A stretch of DNA of 15,450 nucleotides from UBA9732 sp052170315 (GTDB lineage Bacteria; Spirochaetota; Spirochaetia; Sphaerochaetales; Sphaerochaetaceae). The stretch lies in NCBI GenBank assembly GCA_052170315.1, contig JBQNAT010000020.1, positions 1 through 15,450 on the forward strand, read 5' to 3'. Every line of letters starts with the position of its first letter. The first letter of the stretch is position 1. The notes beneath the pieces were generated by a model. It saw nothing but the letters and a program-made list of their open reading frames with translations. It searched no databases and was not told where the DNA came from. This document shows, in pieces, positions 7,783 to 14,801 of this stretch. A program made the position numbers and the translations under genes.

Positions 7783-9788
7783 TGGCGGAAGAAAACAGGA
7801 ACGAGATACTGCAGAAGCTCATTTATTCTGCGCAGAATGAAAATAAATTCACATTGACGGACCTCAATGATTTCCTCATGGCCGAACACGTGGATTCGGA
7901 AGAGGATATTGCGTTTTACAAAGATGAGCTAAGAAAACAGAATCTGCTGATAGAAGAAAGCGATGTTGAAGATGCGGACTTCATGGCAGATCCCACAAGC
8001 GATGAGATTGCCGGCCTTGAAGAAGATGAAGAAGATCTTGATGAGGCTGATGACGATTTAATCGTGGATGACGAAGTAGTTTCCATAGACATAATAGAAC
8101 CGGCGGATGAAGATCTTGATAAAATAGAAGAGTCCGATGACGAAGAAGACGATGAAGAGGAAGAAGATGAAAATCTTGATGAAAGAGATTCCTATACAAA
8201 GAGCTTTATTCGTGAGAACTATTCGGACGGAACTTCTTCCGAAGGCATAGGAAACATTGACGAAGATGTTGAACAGGCCGTAAGAAGCAGGCCTAATGTT
8301 CTTGGAACTGATAAGGGTGATACCAGTTCAGACGATCCTATAAGGCTTTATCTAAGAGAAATAGGCAGAGAGACTCTTCTTACCGCAGACGAAGAGGTTG
8401 AGCTTTCCAAGCAGATGGAAGAAGGGGCTTTGATAATCAAGAAGGTTATTCAAGCCTCCGGTATCATGATTACATGTTTTACCGATATCCTTGAAAAGCT
8501 CAATACAAAGTATGAAGAAGCGGAGGATTACAACGCCAAAGACCAGAAAGAGCTTATAACCGAACAGAAGCGCTATGCTTCGTTCTATAAGGATGCTCTT
8601 AAGGAATGTTTGAGCATGCTCAAAAACTACAATGAGCTTAAACAGAACAAGCTGGCTTCAGGCGAAGAAATCCTTCATAACGATGAGCTTGTAAAGCGCA
8701 AGGCTCAGCTTTTGAAAAAACTTTCCCAGATAGACATTCAGCCGGAGGAAATAACTCTTTTCACCGATACGTTCATCAAGGCGGAGCATGACATAAACGA
8801 GCTCAAGAATACAAAAACCGTTCTGGAAGCCAGGCTTGAAGTTTCCTGTGATAAGGACGTCAGACAGCTTTCACGCGACCTTGTCACCGCAAGCAAGCGC
8901 GATGCGGTAGAGGCCAAGCTTGGCATACCTCTTGACGATATAAAGGAGCTCATTTCCCAGTATCAAACTACAGTCAGAAGCCTGAGACGCATTGAGTTTG
9001 AGTTTGAGGACAGTTGCGATGTAATCCTGGCTCAGGCTCAGGAAATAAGAAACGGTATAAAAATGCTAAAGACTGCAAAAGATCGCCTGATACAGGCGAA
9101 CCTGCGTCTTGTCGTTTCAATAGCTAAAAAATATACAAACCGCGGTCTTCATTTCTTTGATTTGATTCAGGAAGGAAACATTGGCCTTATTAAAGCCGTT
9201 GAAAAGTTTGAGTACCGAAAAGGTTACAAGTTCTCGACCTACGCGACATGGTGGATAAGACAGGCCATCACAAGGAGCATAAGCGACCAGGCAAGGACAA
9301 TAAGAGTGCCGGTTCACATGATTGAGCAGATTAACAAGGTTGTCAGAGAGTCCAGAATGCTGATGCAGAGCCTTGGACGCGAACCGACTGATGAAGAGAT
9401 TGCTCAGAAGCTGGGCTGGCCTGAAAGCAAGGTAAAGACGGTCAAGAACGTAGCGCGTGAGCCAATAAGCCTTGAGACACCTGTGGGAGAGGAGGAAGAT
9501 TCCCTTCTTTCAGATTTCATAGAAGACAAGGAAGTGGAAAATCCGGCAACTCAGACATCTTTCGCGCTGCTTCAGGAGCAGCTTAGAGAGGTGCTTTCAA
9601 CTCTTCCGCCAAGAGAGCAGGAAGTTCTTAAGATGCGTTTCGGCCTTGAGGACGGATACTCATTGACACTTGAAGAAGTTGGGTTGTATTTTGAAGTGAC
9701 AAGAGAAAGAATCAGACAGATTGAGGCTAAGGCGCTCAGACGATTGAGACATCCGAAGCGCGCCAAGAAACTCAAGGACTATGTCTAA
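7782..9788 (+). CDS. rpoD: RNA polymerase primary sigma factor (sigma-70)
   Basis: This 668-aa housekeeping sigma factor directs RNA polymerase to -35/-10 promoters such as those proposed in this window. Region 1.1 is at residues 1-60. It is followed by a very acidic stretch (about 60-135, runs of Asp and Glu), then region 1.2 (DDPIRLYLREIG, about 183), a long non-conserved helical region, and region 2 (RLVVSIAKKY, DLIQEGNIGL and the -10-binding YATWWIRQAITR, about 440-505). Region 3 holds GREPTDEEIA. The region 4 helix-turn-helix is LTLEEVGLYFEVTRERIRQIE (about 627), followed by AKALRRLRHP. The full-length region 1.1 plus the non-conserved region mark it as a group 1 factor. It overlaps dnaG by one base and is followed at 22 bases by the zinc-ribbon gene. 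Confidence 0.97.
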   Translation: MAEENRNEILQKLIYSAQNENKFTLTDLNDFLMAEHVDSEEDIAFYKDELRKQNLLIEESDVEDADFMADPTSDEIAGLEEDEEDLDEADDDLIVDDEVVSIDIIEPADEDLDKIEESDDEEDDEEEEDENLDERDSYTKSFIRENYSDGTSSEGIGNIDEDVEQAVRSRPNVLGTDKGDTSSDDPIRLYLREIGRETLLTADEEVELSKQMEEGALIIKKVIQASGIMITCFTDILEKLNTKYEEAEDYNAKDQKELITEQKRYASFYKDALKECLSMLKNYNELKQNKLASGEEILHNDELVKRKAQLLKKLSQIDIQPEEITLFTDTFIKAEHDINELKNTKTVLEARLEVSCDKDVRQLSRDLVTASKRDAVEAKLGIPLDDIKELISQYQTTVRSLRRIEFEFEDSCDVILAQAQEIRNGIKMLKTAKDRLIQANLRLVVSIAKKYTNRGLHFFDLIQEGNIGLIKAVEKFEYRKGYKFSTYATWWIRQAITRSISDQARTIRVPVHMIEQINKVVRESRMLMQSLGREPTDEEIAQKLGWPESKVKTVKNVAREPISLETPVGEEEDSLLSDFIEDKEVENPATQTSFALLQEQLREVLSTLPPREQEVLKMRFGLEDGYSLTLEEVGLYFEVTRERIRQIEAKALRRLRHPKRAKKLKDYV

Positions 9789-9810
9789 GGATATTAGGAG
9801 TACATAAGGT

Positions 9811-10671
9811 ATGAAAGAAATCTATAACACACTAGGCCGGCTTCAGGTTGTATTGGCTAAGATGTTCGAAATCGAGGATGAAATAAGAGAAATCCCCAAA
9901 GCCCTCGCAGATAAGGAAGCTGTTCTTCAGAAGACAAAGATTACCTACCTTGAACTTCATGAAAAAAGTGAAAAAGTAAAGGAAGAGCTCAAAAAACTCA
10001 GAACCAGGCTGGATGAAGCCAGTGTTAAGAGGGAGTCTTGCGAAAAGATGATGGAAACCATCACTCAGGCAAGGGAGTTCGAGACTCTTCAAAAGGAAAT
10101 AGAGGAAGCCAAGAACACTGAGCAGACTCTTAGAAAAGGTCTCATTGCGAAGGAAAAGTTCTACGATGAACTCAACGCGAAACTTTCCATTCAGGAAGAG
10201 ATTATGGCTCAGCAGACTGAAGAGGTGGAAGAGGAGTCTCAGGTCAAGGACAAGCTTATTGCTGAAAAGCAGTCTGTGCTTGACGATGTTACAGCTCAGA
10301 AGGACGAGCTTGCCAAAGATTTTGATGAAAACCTTATCTTCAAGTTTGAAAGAATCATAAGAAATAAGGGCGGTCTTGGTATTGTTCCAATCCACGGCAT
10401 CGTATGCGAAGGCTGTCATATGACCCTTCCCGCCCAGTTCGTTAATGATGTAAGAAGGTCAACGCTCAGCGAAGAGAATTCCAATGAGGAAGAAGAAATA
10501 AATTTCTGTCCGTACTGCAGCAGAATACTCTTCTATGAAGAGACTGGGGACGAAGAGCACTTCGATATCTACAATGCGGGCGCTGATGATGAAGACAGCT
10601 CCGACGAAGATTCCGGCGAAGGTGAAGATTTCATCAATTCAGACGATTTCGGCGATTTGGATTCGATTTGA
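9811..10671 (+). CDS. Coiled-coil protein with C4 zinc ribbon
   Basis: This 286-aa protein has a long antiparallel-type coiled coil (residues ~5-180, Glu/Lys heptads). A four-cysteine zinc ribbon follows (CEGC at Cys199/Cys202 and CPYC at Cys233/Cys236), then an acidic tail of Asp, Glu and Ser. The architecture matches the family annotated as 'C4-type zinc ribbon domain-containing protein' (zf-RING_7), found in many bacteria including chlamydiae and spirochaetes. A nucleic-acid-binding role is often assumed, but I cannot confirm it here. The acidic tail is longer than I would expect and its charge would oppose DNA binding. Shine-Dalgarno AGGAG at 9796-9800 supports the ATG. rnpB begins 13 bases after the stop, and this order (zinc-ribbon gene then rnpB) suggests that the RNA is cotranscribed or has a promoter inside this gene. 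Confidence 0.85.
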   Translation: MKEIYNTLGRLQVVLAKMFEIEDEIREIPKALADKEAVLQKTKITYLELHEKSEKVKEELKKLRTRLDEASVKRESCEKMMETITQAREFETLQKEIEEAKNTEQTLRKGLIAKEKFYDELNAKLSIQEEIMAQQTEEVEEESQVKDKLIAEKQSVLDDVTAQKDELAKDFDENLIFKFERIIRNKGGLGIVPIHGIVCEGCHMTLPAQFVNDVRRSTLSEENSNEEEEINFCPYCSRILFYEETGDEEHFDIYNAGADDEDSSDEDSGEGEDFINSDDFGDLDSI

Positions 10672-10684
10672 TTTATTGAAAACT

Positions 10685-11020
10685 GAAGGTTCTTCAAGCA
10701 ATCGCTTTGATGCATGACATCAAAGAGGAAAGTCCGAGCTCCACAGGGCATGACGCCGGGTAACACCCGGGAGCCGTAAGGCTACAGAAAGTGCAGCAGA
10801 AAGTATACCGCCTCCGAAAGGAGGTAAGGGTGAAAAGGTGAGGTAAGAGCTCACCGGATTCACAGTAATGTGAACCGCATGGTAAACCTCGTCAGGAGCA
10901 AGGCCAAGAAGCGTGTGGATGGTCCGTCCAAGCCACGCGGGTAGGCTGCTGGAAACCGCCGGAGACGGCGGTTCTAGATAGATGATTGCATAAACAGAAC
11001 TCGGCTTATGAAGAGCCTTC
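10685..11020 (+). ncRNA. rnpB: RNase P RNA (class A)
   Basis: This is the catalytic RNA of RNase P, which trims tRNA 5' leaders. Conserved blocks seen in order are GAGGAAAGTCC (CR I), ACAGAAAGTGC and AAGTATACCGCC, GGTAAGGGTGAAAAGGTG, AGAGCTCACCG, GGTAAACC (the L15 loop that binds the tRNA CCA end, 10881-10888) and TAGATAGATGATTGC, then ACAGAACTCGGCTTA at the 3' end. Helices check out: P1 is an 11-bp pairing of 10685-10695 with 11010-11020 (one wobble), P2 GCAATC/GATTGC (10698-10703/10984-10989), P3 CTTTGATG/CATCAAAG (10705-10712/10718-10725), and P4 includes CCGAG/CTCGG (10734-10738/11000-11004). A T-rich stretch follows P1, so P1 may also help terminate transcription. The ends are set by P1 and are approximate to a few bases. 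Confidence 0.95.
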
Positions 11021-11033
11021 TTTATTTTATATT

Positions 11034-11042
11034 ATGGAGGGA
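11034..11042 (+). promoter_or_regulatory. Shine-Dalgarno deciding the lipoprotein start
   Basis: The sequence TATGGAGGG ends 6 bases before ATG 11049. It selects this start over in-frame codons further upstream that would overlap the 3' helix of rnpB. Confidence 0.7.
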
Positions 11043-11048
11043 ATTGCT

Positions 11049-11852
11049 ATGAGAAAATTTATTCTGTACGCAATTCCCTTTGTTTTATCCGTTCTTCTTT
11101 TTACTTCCTGCTCCAATGCTCAGCAGCAGTATGAAAGAGGAAACTATCAGGCGACCGTCAGCCGAATAAACCGCCTTTCCAATCCCGGCGCCGGGGATTT
11201 TTTGCTTAAAGCCAAATCCTATATAGCATTAGGTCAAGCTTACAAGGCAAAGGAAAGTCTTTTACTATATCTGCTTACCGGAGAAGAATCCCGGTCGGAA
11301 GAAGACAGGCGTTTTGCTGTTTCCAACTTCATTGAGCTGAACAGCTCCGACAGTCTTACCCTGATGCTTATTGAACCGAAAGACGGACTTGAGGCGCGGA
11401 AAGCTTTATATAAGGCATACAGCAGAACCGGCGATTTTGAAAATGCAAAGCTCATCGCCGATATGCTTTCCGAAGACATGGAACAAAGCGACCTCATATC
11501 GCTTATGCTTTCATATCCTGAAGAACCCCGAATTGTATTGGATTTCTTTGTTTCATGGTATGAAAACCTTGAAGACAGTGAAAGAGATGAATACATTTCT
11601 CTTCTTTCAGAGTTTTCATCAGCATCGGATATACCTGAAACTACTGTAAAAAGCTTTCTTTCCCTTACTGATGTCCTAATGGGAAATCCTTACTTCACAG
11701 GAAGCGACATGCGTCTTTCGATTATTTTGAAAATCAAGGGCAATATTCTTGAAAAGCTCTTTGACAAGGTAAACGCGAGAATTTACTGGACACAGGCCTA
11801 CAGGCTTAATCCCGCTGACGAGGAGCTCAAAAACAAACTGAAATATGATTGA
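11049..11852 (+). CDS. Lipoprotein with TPR-like helical repeats
   Basis: This 267-aa protein has a type II signal peptide: MRK, a hydrophobic run to residue 18, and the lipobox-like FTSC with lipidated Cys21. The mature protein is all helical. QYERGNYQATVSRINRL and FLLKAKSYIALGQAYKAKESLLLYLL resemble TPR units near the N-terminus, and a last unit (KVNARIYWTQAYRLNPADEELKN) near the C-terminus has the classic TPR ending. The middle is rich in Leu, Ser and Glu and is degenerate. Such lipoproteins often act as scaffolds at the envelope, but no specific role can be named. The ATG at 11049 was chosen because it follows GGAGGG and begins the signal peptide; an upstream TTG in frame (10986) lies inside rnpB. 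The following mazG starts 23 bases after the stop. Confidence 0.85.
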   Translation: MRKFILYAIPFVLSVLLFTSCSNAQQQYERGNYQATVSRINRLSNPGAGDFLLKAKSYIALGQAYKAKESLLLYLLTGEESRSEEDRRFAVSNFIELNSSDSLTLMLIEPKDGLEARKALYKAYSRTGDFENAKLIADMLSEDMEQSDLISLMLSYPEEPRIVLDFFVSWYENLEDSERDEYISLLSEFSSASDIPETTVKSFLSLTDVLMGNPYFTGSDMRLSIILKIKGNILEKLFDKVNARIYWTQAYRLNPADEELKNKLKYD

Positions 11853-11875
11853 ACTCGACAAATACGGAGAACCAT

Positions 11876-12685
11876 ATGATAGATTATAAGCTCATAAAAT
11901 CAGACGATATAAACGCCGACATGAAAAATCTCTATGACATAGTTACATTCCTTCGTGACCCCAAGGACGGCTGCCCGTGGGACAGGGAACAGATGCCCAA
12001 AGATATAATCAGGAGCATGCAGGGCGAGATATATGAGTACATTGACGCCCTAAACGATAACGACAAACCGCATCAGAGCGAAGAGCTTGGGGATGTATTT
12101 CTCAATCTTTTTCTTCTTGCTAAAATTCATGAGCAGAACGGAGACTTCAAGCTTTCCGACTGCCTTAACGACGCTTGTGAAAAATATATTCGTCGACACC
12201 CGCATGTTTTTTCTGATGTTAAGATTACCGATACTTCCGACGTGCTTGATAACTGGAACAAAATAAAGAGGGAACAGGAAGGACGCATAAAATCCGAAGA
12301 GGACTTTTTTGACGGGTTGACTGACAGCGCTCCGGAACTTGAAAAATGCTATTCGCTTTCAAAGAAGGCCGCAAAGATCGGGTTTGACTGGCATAACTTT
12401 GACGGAGTTCTGAATAAAGTAAACGAGGAACTTTCCGAAGTTGTTAAAGCCGAAACAGAAGATGAAATTCTTGAAGAACTTGGAGACCTGCTTTTTTCAG
12501 TTGTGCAGCTTTGCAGAAAGAAACATGTAAAACCTCAGGATGCCTTATCTCATGCCAACAGAAAATTCATAAAGCGCTTCAATCTTCTGTGGGCTCTTGC
12601 CAAAGAAGAAGGCCTTGAGCTTGAAAAGCTTTCCGATGATGAATGGAACAATCTTTGGAATAAAGTAAAAGTAAAAATTCATTGA
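11876..12685 (+). CDS. mazG: Nucleoside triphosphate pyrophosphohydrolase MazG
   Basis: MazG hydrolyses (d)NTPs to NMP and pyrophosphate; it cleans the nucleotide pool and can lower ppGpp. The 269-aa length and two-domain build are typical. The N-terminal MazG domain has LRDPKDGCPWDREQ, then GEIYEYIDAL and EELGDVFLNL, giving the ExxE and ExxD metal-binding acids. The second domain repeats them as NEELSEVVKA and EELGDLLFSVVQL, followed by DALSHANRKFIKRF. The usual EEAYE of the first helix reads GEIYE here, so one acidic residue is missing. The ATG at 11876 follows GGAGA; an upstream TTG at 11849 overlaps the previous stop and adds nine residues unlike the family. It is the last gene of the core block. 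Confidence 0.93.
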   Translation: MIDYKLIKSDDINADMKNLYDIVTFLRDPKDGCPWDREQMPKDIIRSMQGEIYEYIDALNDNDKPHQSEELGDVFLNLFLLAKIHEQNGDFKLSDCLNDACEKYIRRHPHVFSDVKITDTSDVLDNWNKIKREQEGRIKSEEDFFDGLTDSAPELEKCYSLSKKAAKIGFDWHNFDGVLNKVNEELSEVVKAETEDEILEELGDLLFSVVQLCRKKHVKPQDALSHANRKFIKRFNLLWALAKEEGLELEKLSDDEWNNLWNKVKVKIH

Positions 12686-13001
12686 ATTAACGATTTATAT
12701 CCGACGAATTTGCGAAAGATTTTCCAAATTTTATAACTTATAATTTGTTCAACTTTATATTAAAATCATGTATTAATAAAAAATTATTTTTTTAAATCAG
12801 TTTTTATTATTAATATAACTTATTTTAATATAAATAATTATTATGAACTAACAACAAAAGTTCATTCTTTATAAATTAATTGAATTTATTTATTATAAAA
12901 TTCAATTTACACGGTAATAATTATGTGATAAAATATATTTGTAGAATTAATTATAAAATTGTTCATCTAATTTTCAAAAAACGGTATTCGGAGGCTTTTT
13001 C
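12686..13001 (+). promoter_or_regulatory. AT-rich intergenic region (316 bases)
   Basis: No gene is seen here. The stretch is made almost wholly of A and T between 12720 and 12960. It contains two inverted repeats: ATGAACT (12843-12849)/AGTTCAT (12859-12865) and a perfect 10-bp AATTGAATTT (12878-12887)/AAATTCAATT (12898-12907). It also contains the promoter described separately and a 5' leader of about 60 bases with Shine-Dalgarno GGAGG at 12990-12994. No DnaA box cluster or convincing terminator for mazG was found. Confidence 0.6.
12906..12934 (+). promoter_or_regulatory. Near-consensus promoter of the GntR-type regulator gene
   Basis: TTTACA (12906-12911) and TAAAAT (12929-12934) are separated by exactly 17 bases; each hexamer matches the consensus at five of six positions. 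The right arm of the 10-bp inverted repeat (12898-12907) touches the -35 box, a good place for an operator. Autoregulation by the encoded regulator is plausible but not shown. Confidence 0.65.
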
Positions 13002-13733
13002 ATGGCTGAAAAAAAATCACCAAAATTCAGCGCGGTTTATGAGAAACTTTTAACCAGGATACAAAACGGAGATTTCCTGCCCGGAGCACAGCTTCCAACG
13101 GAAACAGAACTTGCGGACAGATTCTATGTAAGCAGGAATACACTGCGGCAGGCTTTAATGCTTCTAGCACAGGACGGTTATATTTCAAACCAGCAAGGTC
13201 GCGGAACCTTTGTGCTTCAGAATATTCCTGAAGACCTTAACAGTTTTGAAAAACAGACAAACCCCATGATACATTGCGCAAAGGAAAAAATCGCCAAACC
13301 TGAAACTTCATATGAAATAGTTGGTATAAACTCAAACTTTAAGGAAATATTCAATCTGGATTCATCAAAGCTTCTTATAAAACTTACAAACCTGTATTAT
13401 ACAGAATCAAATTCTGAAAACCTTGTGGGAATTTCCGTTTCGTATATACCGTATGATTTATTTTCCAAATCAATGGTACCATTGGACAACATGGACGCTG
13501 TTTATGATTTTTACAGCTACATATTATCAAGACCGGACATTAAAGGCGTAAGCACGGTAAGCTTCGTCGATGAAGATGAAAATACCCAAAAACTGTTTAA
13601 TGATGAGCAGGCGGAATCCGTAATAGAAATAGATGAAACATACAAAGATAAACAAGGTTATGTCCGGATGACTCAGAAGCTTTATATGAAAAACGGCAAC
13701 TATGTAATAAGGTTTTATAAACCGTTCAGATAA
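13002..13733 (+). CDS. GntR-family transcriptional regulator, HutC/UTRA type
   Basis: This 243-aa DNA-binding regulator has an N-terminal winged helix (about residues 8-72). KFSAVYEKLLTRIQNGDFLPGAQLP, then TETELADRFYVSRNTLRQALMLL, holds the helix-turn-helix, and GYISNQQGRGTFV is the wing; all are GntR signatures. The C-terminal part (about 90-243) fits a UTRA ligand-binding domain, including GISVSYIPYDLF and a final basic MTQKLYMKNGNYVIRFYK. UTRA domains bind sugars or small organic acids; the ligand cannot be deduced because no metabolic genes lie beside it. The start is fixed by GGAGG 7 bases upstream. The gene is convergent with the replication initiator gene, with 58 bases between the stops and no clear terminator between them. 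Confidence 0.9.
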   Translation: MAEKKSPKFSAVYEKLLTRIQNGDFLPGAQLPTETELADRFYVSRNTLRQALMLLAQDGYISNQQGRGTFVLQNIPEDLNSFEKQTNPMIHCAKEKIAKPETSYEIVGINSNFKEIFNLDSSKLLIKLTNLYYTESNSENLVGISVSYIPYDLFSKSMVPLDNMDAVYDFYSYILSRPDIKGVSTVSFVDEDENTQKLFNDEQAESVIEIDETYKDKQGYVRMTQKLYMKNGNYVIRFYKPFR

Positions 13734-13791
13734 AATATCAAATCAAACTGTTACCAGTAAACGATACAATGTCTATAAATACTCCTCTAAT

Positions 13792-14637
13792 TTAACAGAA
13801 GATGGATTTGCTCCGAATCATACCATTCATTTCCTTTTCACTAAAGAAATTAATAATACCATTCTCATCCAACCCACAATAAATTTTGCCCGCACAACGA
13901 TCGTACAACTCGACATAAACCCTACAAGCGTCCAAAATAGACGCCCGATACCGCTGATATTGTTGCAATCCAAAACGTGCCATAAACATTATAGCGTCAT
14001 TTGTACCGTCAACAAAAACATACTTCAACAAGTCAGAAGGATTAAAAGTTTCCCTAACCACAGATGACAAAACAACTTTCGAAAAATACTCAAGAGAATC
14101 AGTAATAACACTTTCGGCTGGATACTGATATTTCCCCTGCTTAATTGCTTGAGGTGTATTATGAGTCAAATACGCATAAGACGCCCCAACAGACACACAT
14201 CGTTCAAGATGTGCCCCTCTAAAATGATTTTTTATAAAATTCCAACTTTTTTGATTCTGAAAAGCCAAAACCGCATGATAATGTGGTCTCTTAAAAGCGT
14301 AAAATAAATCATTACGCTCGGGTTCAGGAACTAACTTATACTGGTCTTCAAAAGACTCAAGAGTTCCTTTATCTAAATACTTATTCCTTAAGGAATTATA
14401 GCCATTTAAAGAAAGACTATCCTTATCGTGAAGAATATACGCGTAATGATACCACGAATCAGACACATTTCTGCGATTATTCGTATTCGCAGAAATAATT
14501 AATTCCTCAAAATCGCTAAAGGACTCAGCATTCTCATACACGACAAGACTATAATAATAAGCCCTGTCGCGACCTTCGACGGTAATAATATCACCGTCTT
14601 TTCCGACAAAATTGTCTACATAATCACTTCGTTGCAT
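13792..14637 (-). CDS. rep: Rolling-circle replication initiator, pMV158/Rep_2-like HUH endonuclease
   Basis: This 281-aa protein would nick a double-strand origin and start rolling-circle replication. The order of motifs is that of pMV158-type Reps: YYYSLVVYENA (27-37), ILHDKD (68-73), the HUH metal motif KRPHYHAV (His119, His121) and YAYLTHNTPQA (154-164), with Tyr156 (or Tyr154) as the likely catalytic tyrosine, then KQGKYQY. The gap of about 45 residues between LHDKD and HUH is longer than in pMV158 RepB as I remember it. The C-terminal ~100 residues have no Walker motif, so no helicase domain is present; host helicase would be needed. RBS GAGAGGG (14644-14650) supports the start. A promoter, two iterons and a nonanucleotide hairpin lie directly upstream on the same strand. 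It is more AT-rich than the core genes and is probably of mobile-element origin. Confidence 0.85.
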   Translation of the reverse strand: MQRSDYVDNFVGKDGDIITVEGRDRAYYYSLVVYENAESFSDFEELIISANTNNRRNVSDSWYHYAYILHDKDSLSLNGYNSLRNKYLDKGTLESFEDQYKLVPEPERNDLFYAFKRPHYHAVLAFQNQKSWNFIKNHFRGAHLERCVSVGASYAYLTHNTPQAIKQGKYQYPAESVITDSLEYFSKVVLSSVVRETFNPSDLLKYVFVDGTNDAIMFMARFGLQQYQRYRASILDACRVYVELYDRCAGKIYCGLDENGIINFFSEKEMNGMIRSKSIFC

Positions 14638-14643
14638 TACAAA

Positions 14644-14650
14644 CCCTCTC
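14644..14650 (-). promoter_or_regulatory. Ribosome binding site of rep
   Basis: GAGAGGG on the - strand lies 6 bases before the ATG (14637-14635) and fixes the start of the replication initiator. Confidence 0.65.
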
Positions 14651-14657
14651 GCTGTAT

Positions 14658-14686
14658 AATATAATACACCCTCAAAAAAATTTCAA
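14658..14686 (-). promoter_or_regulatory. Promoter of rep
   Basis: On the - strand TTGAAA (14686-14681) and TATATT (14663-14658) are exactly 17 bases apart; each matches five of six consensus positions. Around the -10 there is an imperfect palindrome, TGTAT...ATACA (about 14668-14653), which might bind a regulator. The leader to the ATG is short, about 14 bases. Confidence 0.6.
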
Positions 14687-14694
14687 CAAAAAAA

Positions 14695-14712
14695 CACTTT
14701 ACTCACTTTACT
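14695..14712 (-). repeat. Two tandem 9-bp iterons beside the origin hairpin
   Basis: CACTTTACT occurs twice head to tail (14695-14703 and 14704-14712 on the + strand; AGTAAAGTG on the - strand). A third overlapping ACTTTACT (14710-14717) runs into the hairpin stem. Tandem short repeats next to a nick-site hairpin are typical Rep-binding sites. Confidence 0.65.
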
Positions 14713-14742
14713 TTACTTGCCTGTAATACTAAGGCAAGTAAA
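14712..14742 (-). other. Putative rolling-circle origin: stem-loop with TAGTATTAC nonanucleotide
   Basis: TTTACTTGCC and GGCAAGTAAA form a perfect 10-bp stem around an 11-base loop, which on the - strand reads TTAGTATTACA. The loop contains TAGTATTAC (14731-14723), the nonanucleotide form known from circovirus-type CRESS-DNA origins, where Rep cuts TAGTATT/AC. It also resembles the pMV158 nick site TACTACG/AC at six of nine positions. If used, the nick would fall between 14725 and 14724 on the strand that carries rep. The hairpin has no T tract on the - strand and lies between a terminator and the rep promoter, which argues against its being a terminator itself. Confidence 0.75.
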
Positions 14743-14754
14743 AAGCAAAAACAC

Positions 14755-14783
14755 AAAAAAATCCACAACTACTAAAGTTGTGG
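14755..14783 (-). terminator. Intrinsic terminator of the repeat-protein gene
   Basis: CCACAACT (14763-14770) and AGTTGTGG (14776-14783) form a perfect 8-bp stem with a 5-base loop. On the - strand the stem is followed by one A and seven Ts (14761-14755). It starts 19 bases after the stop codon of the repeat protein and separates its transcription from the origin and rep. Confidence 0.85.
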
Positions 14784-14801
14784 AATGAATTACAAAAACA
14801 A

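Noticed and set aside
9832..10419. 195-codon open frame on the - strand
   Set aside because: It lies opposite the coiled-coil gene; Glu/Lys-rich coding strands give long antisense frames rich in Phe and Leu. It has no RBS and no family likeness.
10986..11048. TTG start giving 21 more residues to the TPR lipoprotein
   Set aside because: The extension overlaps the 3' helices of rnpB and precedes a perfect signal peptide; ATG 11049 has a good Shine-Dalgarno.
11849..11875. TTG start for mazG
   Set aside because: It overlaps the previous stop and adds residues unlike MazG; ATG 11876 has GGAGA in front.
13734..13791. Possible dif/XerCD site or attachment site between the GntR-type gene and rep
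   Set aside because: I compared it by eye with the E. coli and Bacillus dif sequences on both strands; the half-sites do not match well. Only a 4-bp hairpin (ACTG/CAGT) is present, and no second copy exists in the window.
14712..14742. Origin hairpin read as a plain transcription terminator
   Set aside because: On the - strand no T run follows. On the + strand only a short A run follows, and a proper terminator for the - strand gene already lies at 14755-14783.
14758..14767. DnaA-box-like AAATCCACA
   Set aside because: It is a single copy with two mismatches and is explained by the terminator stem and its A run.
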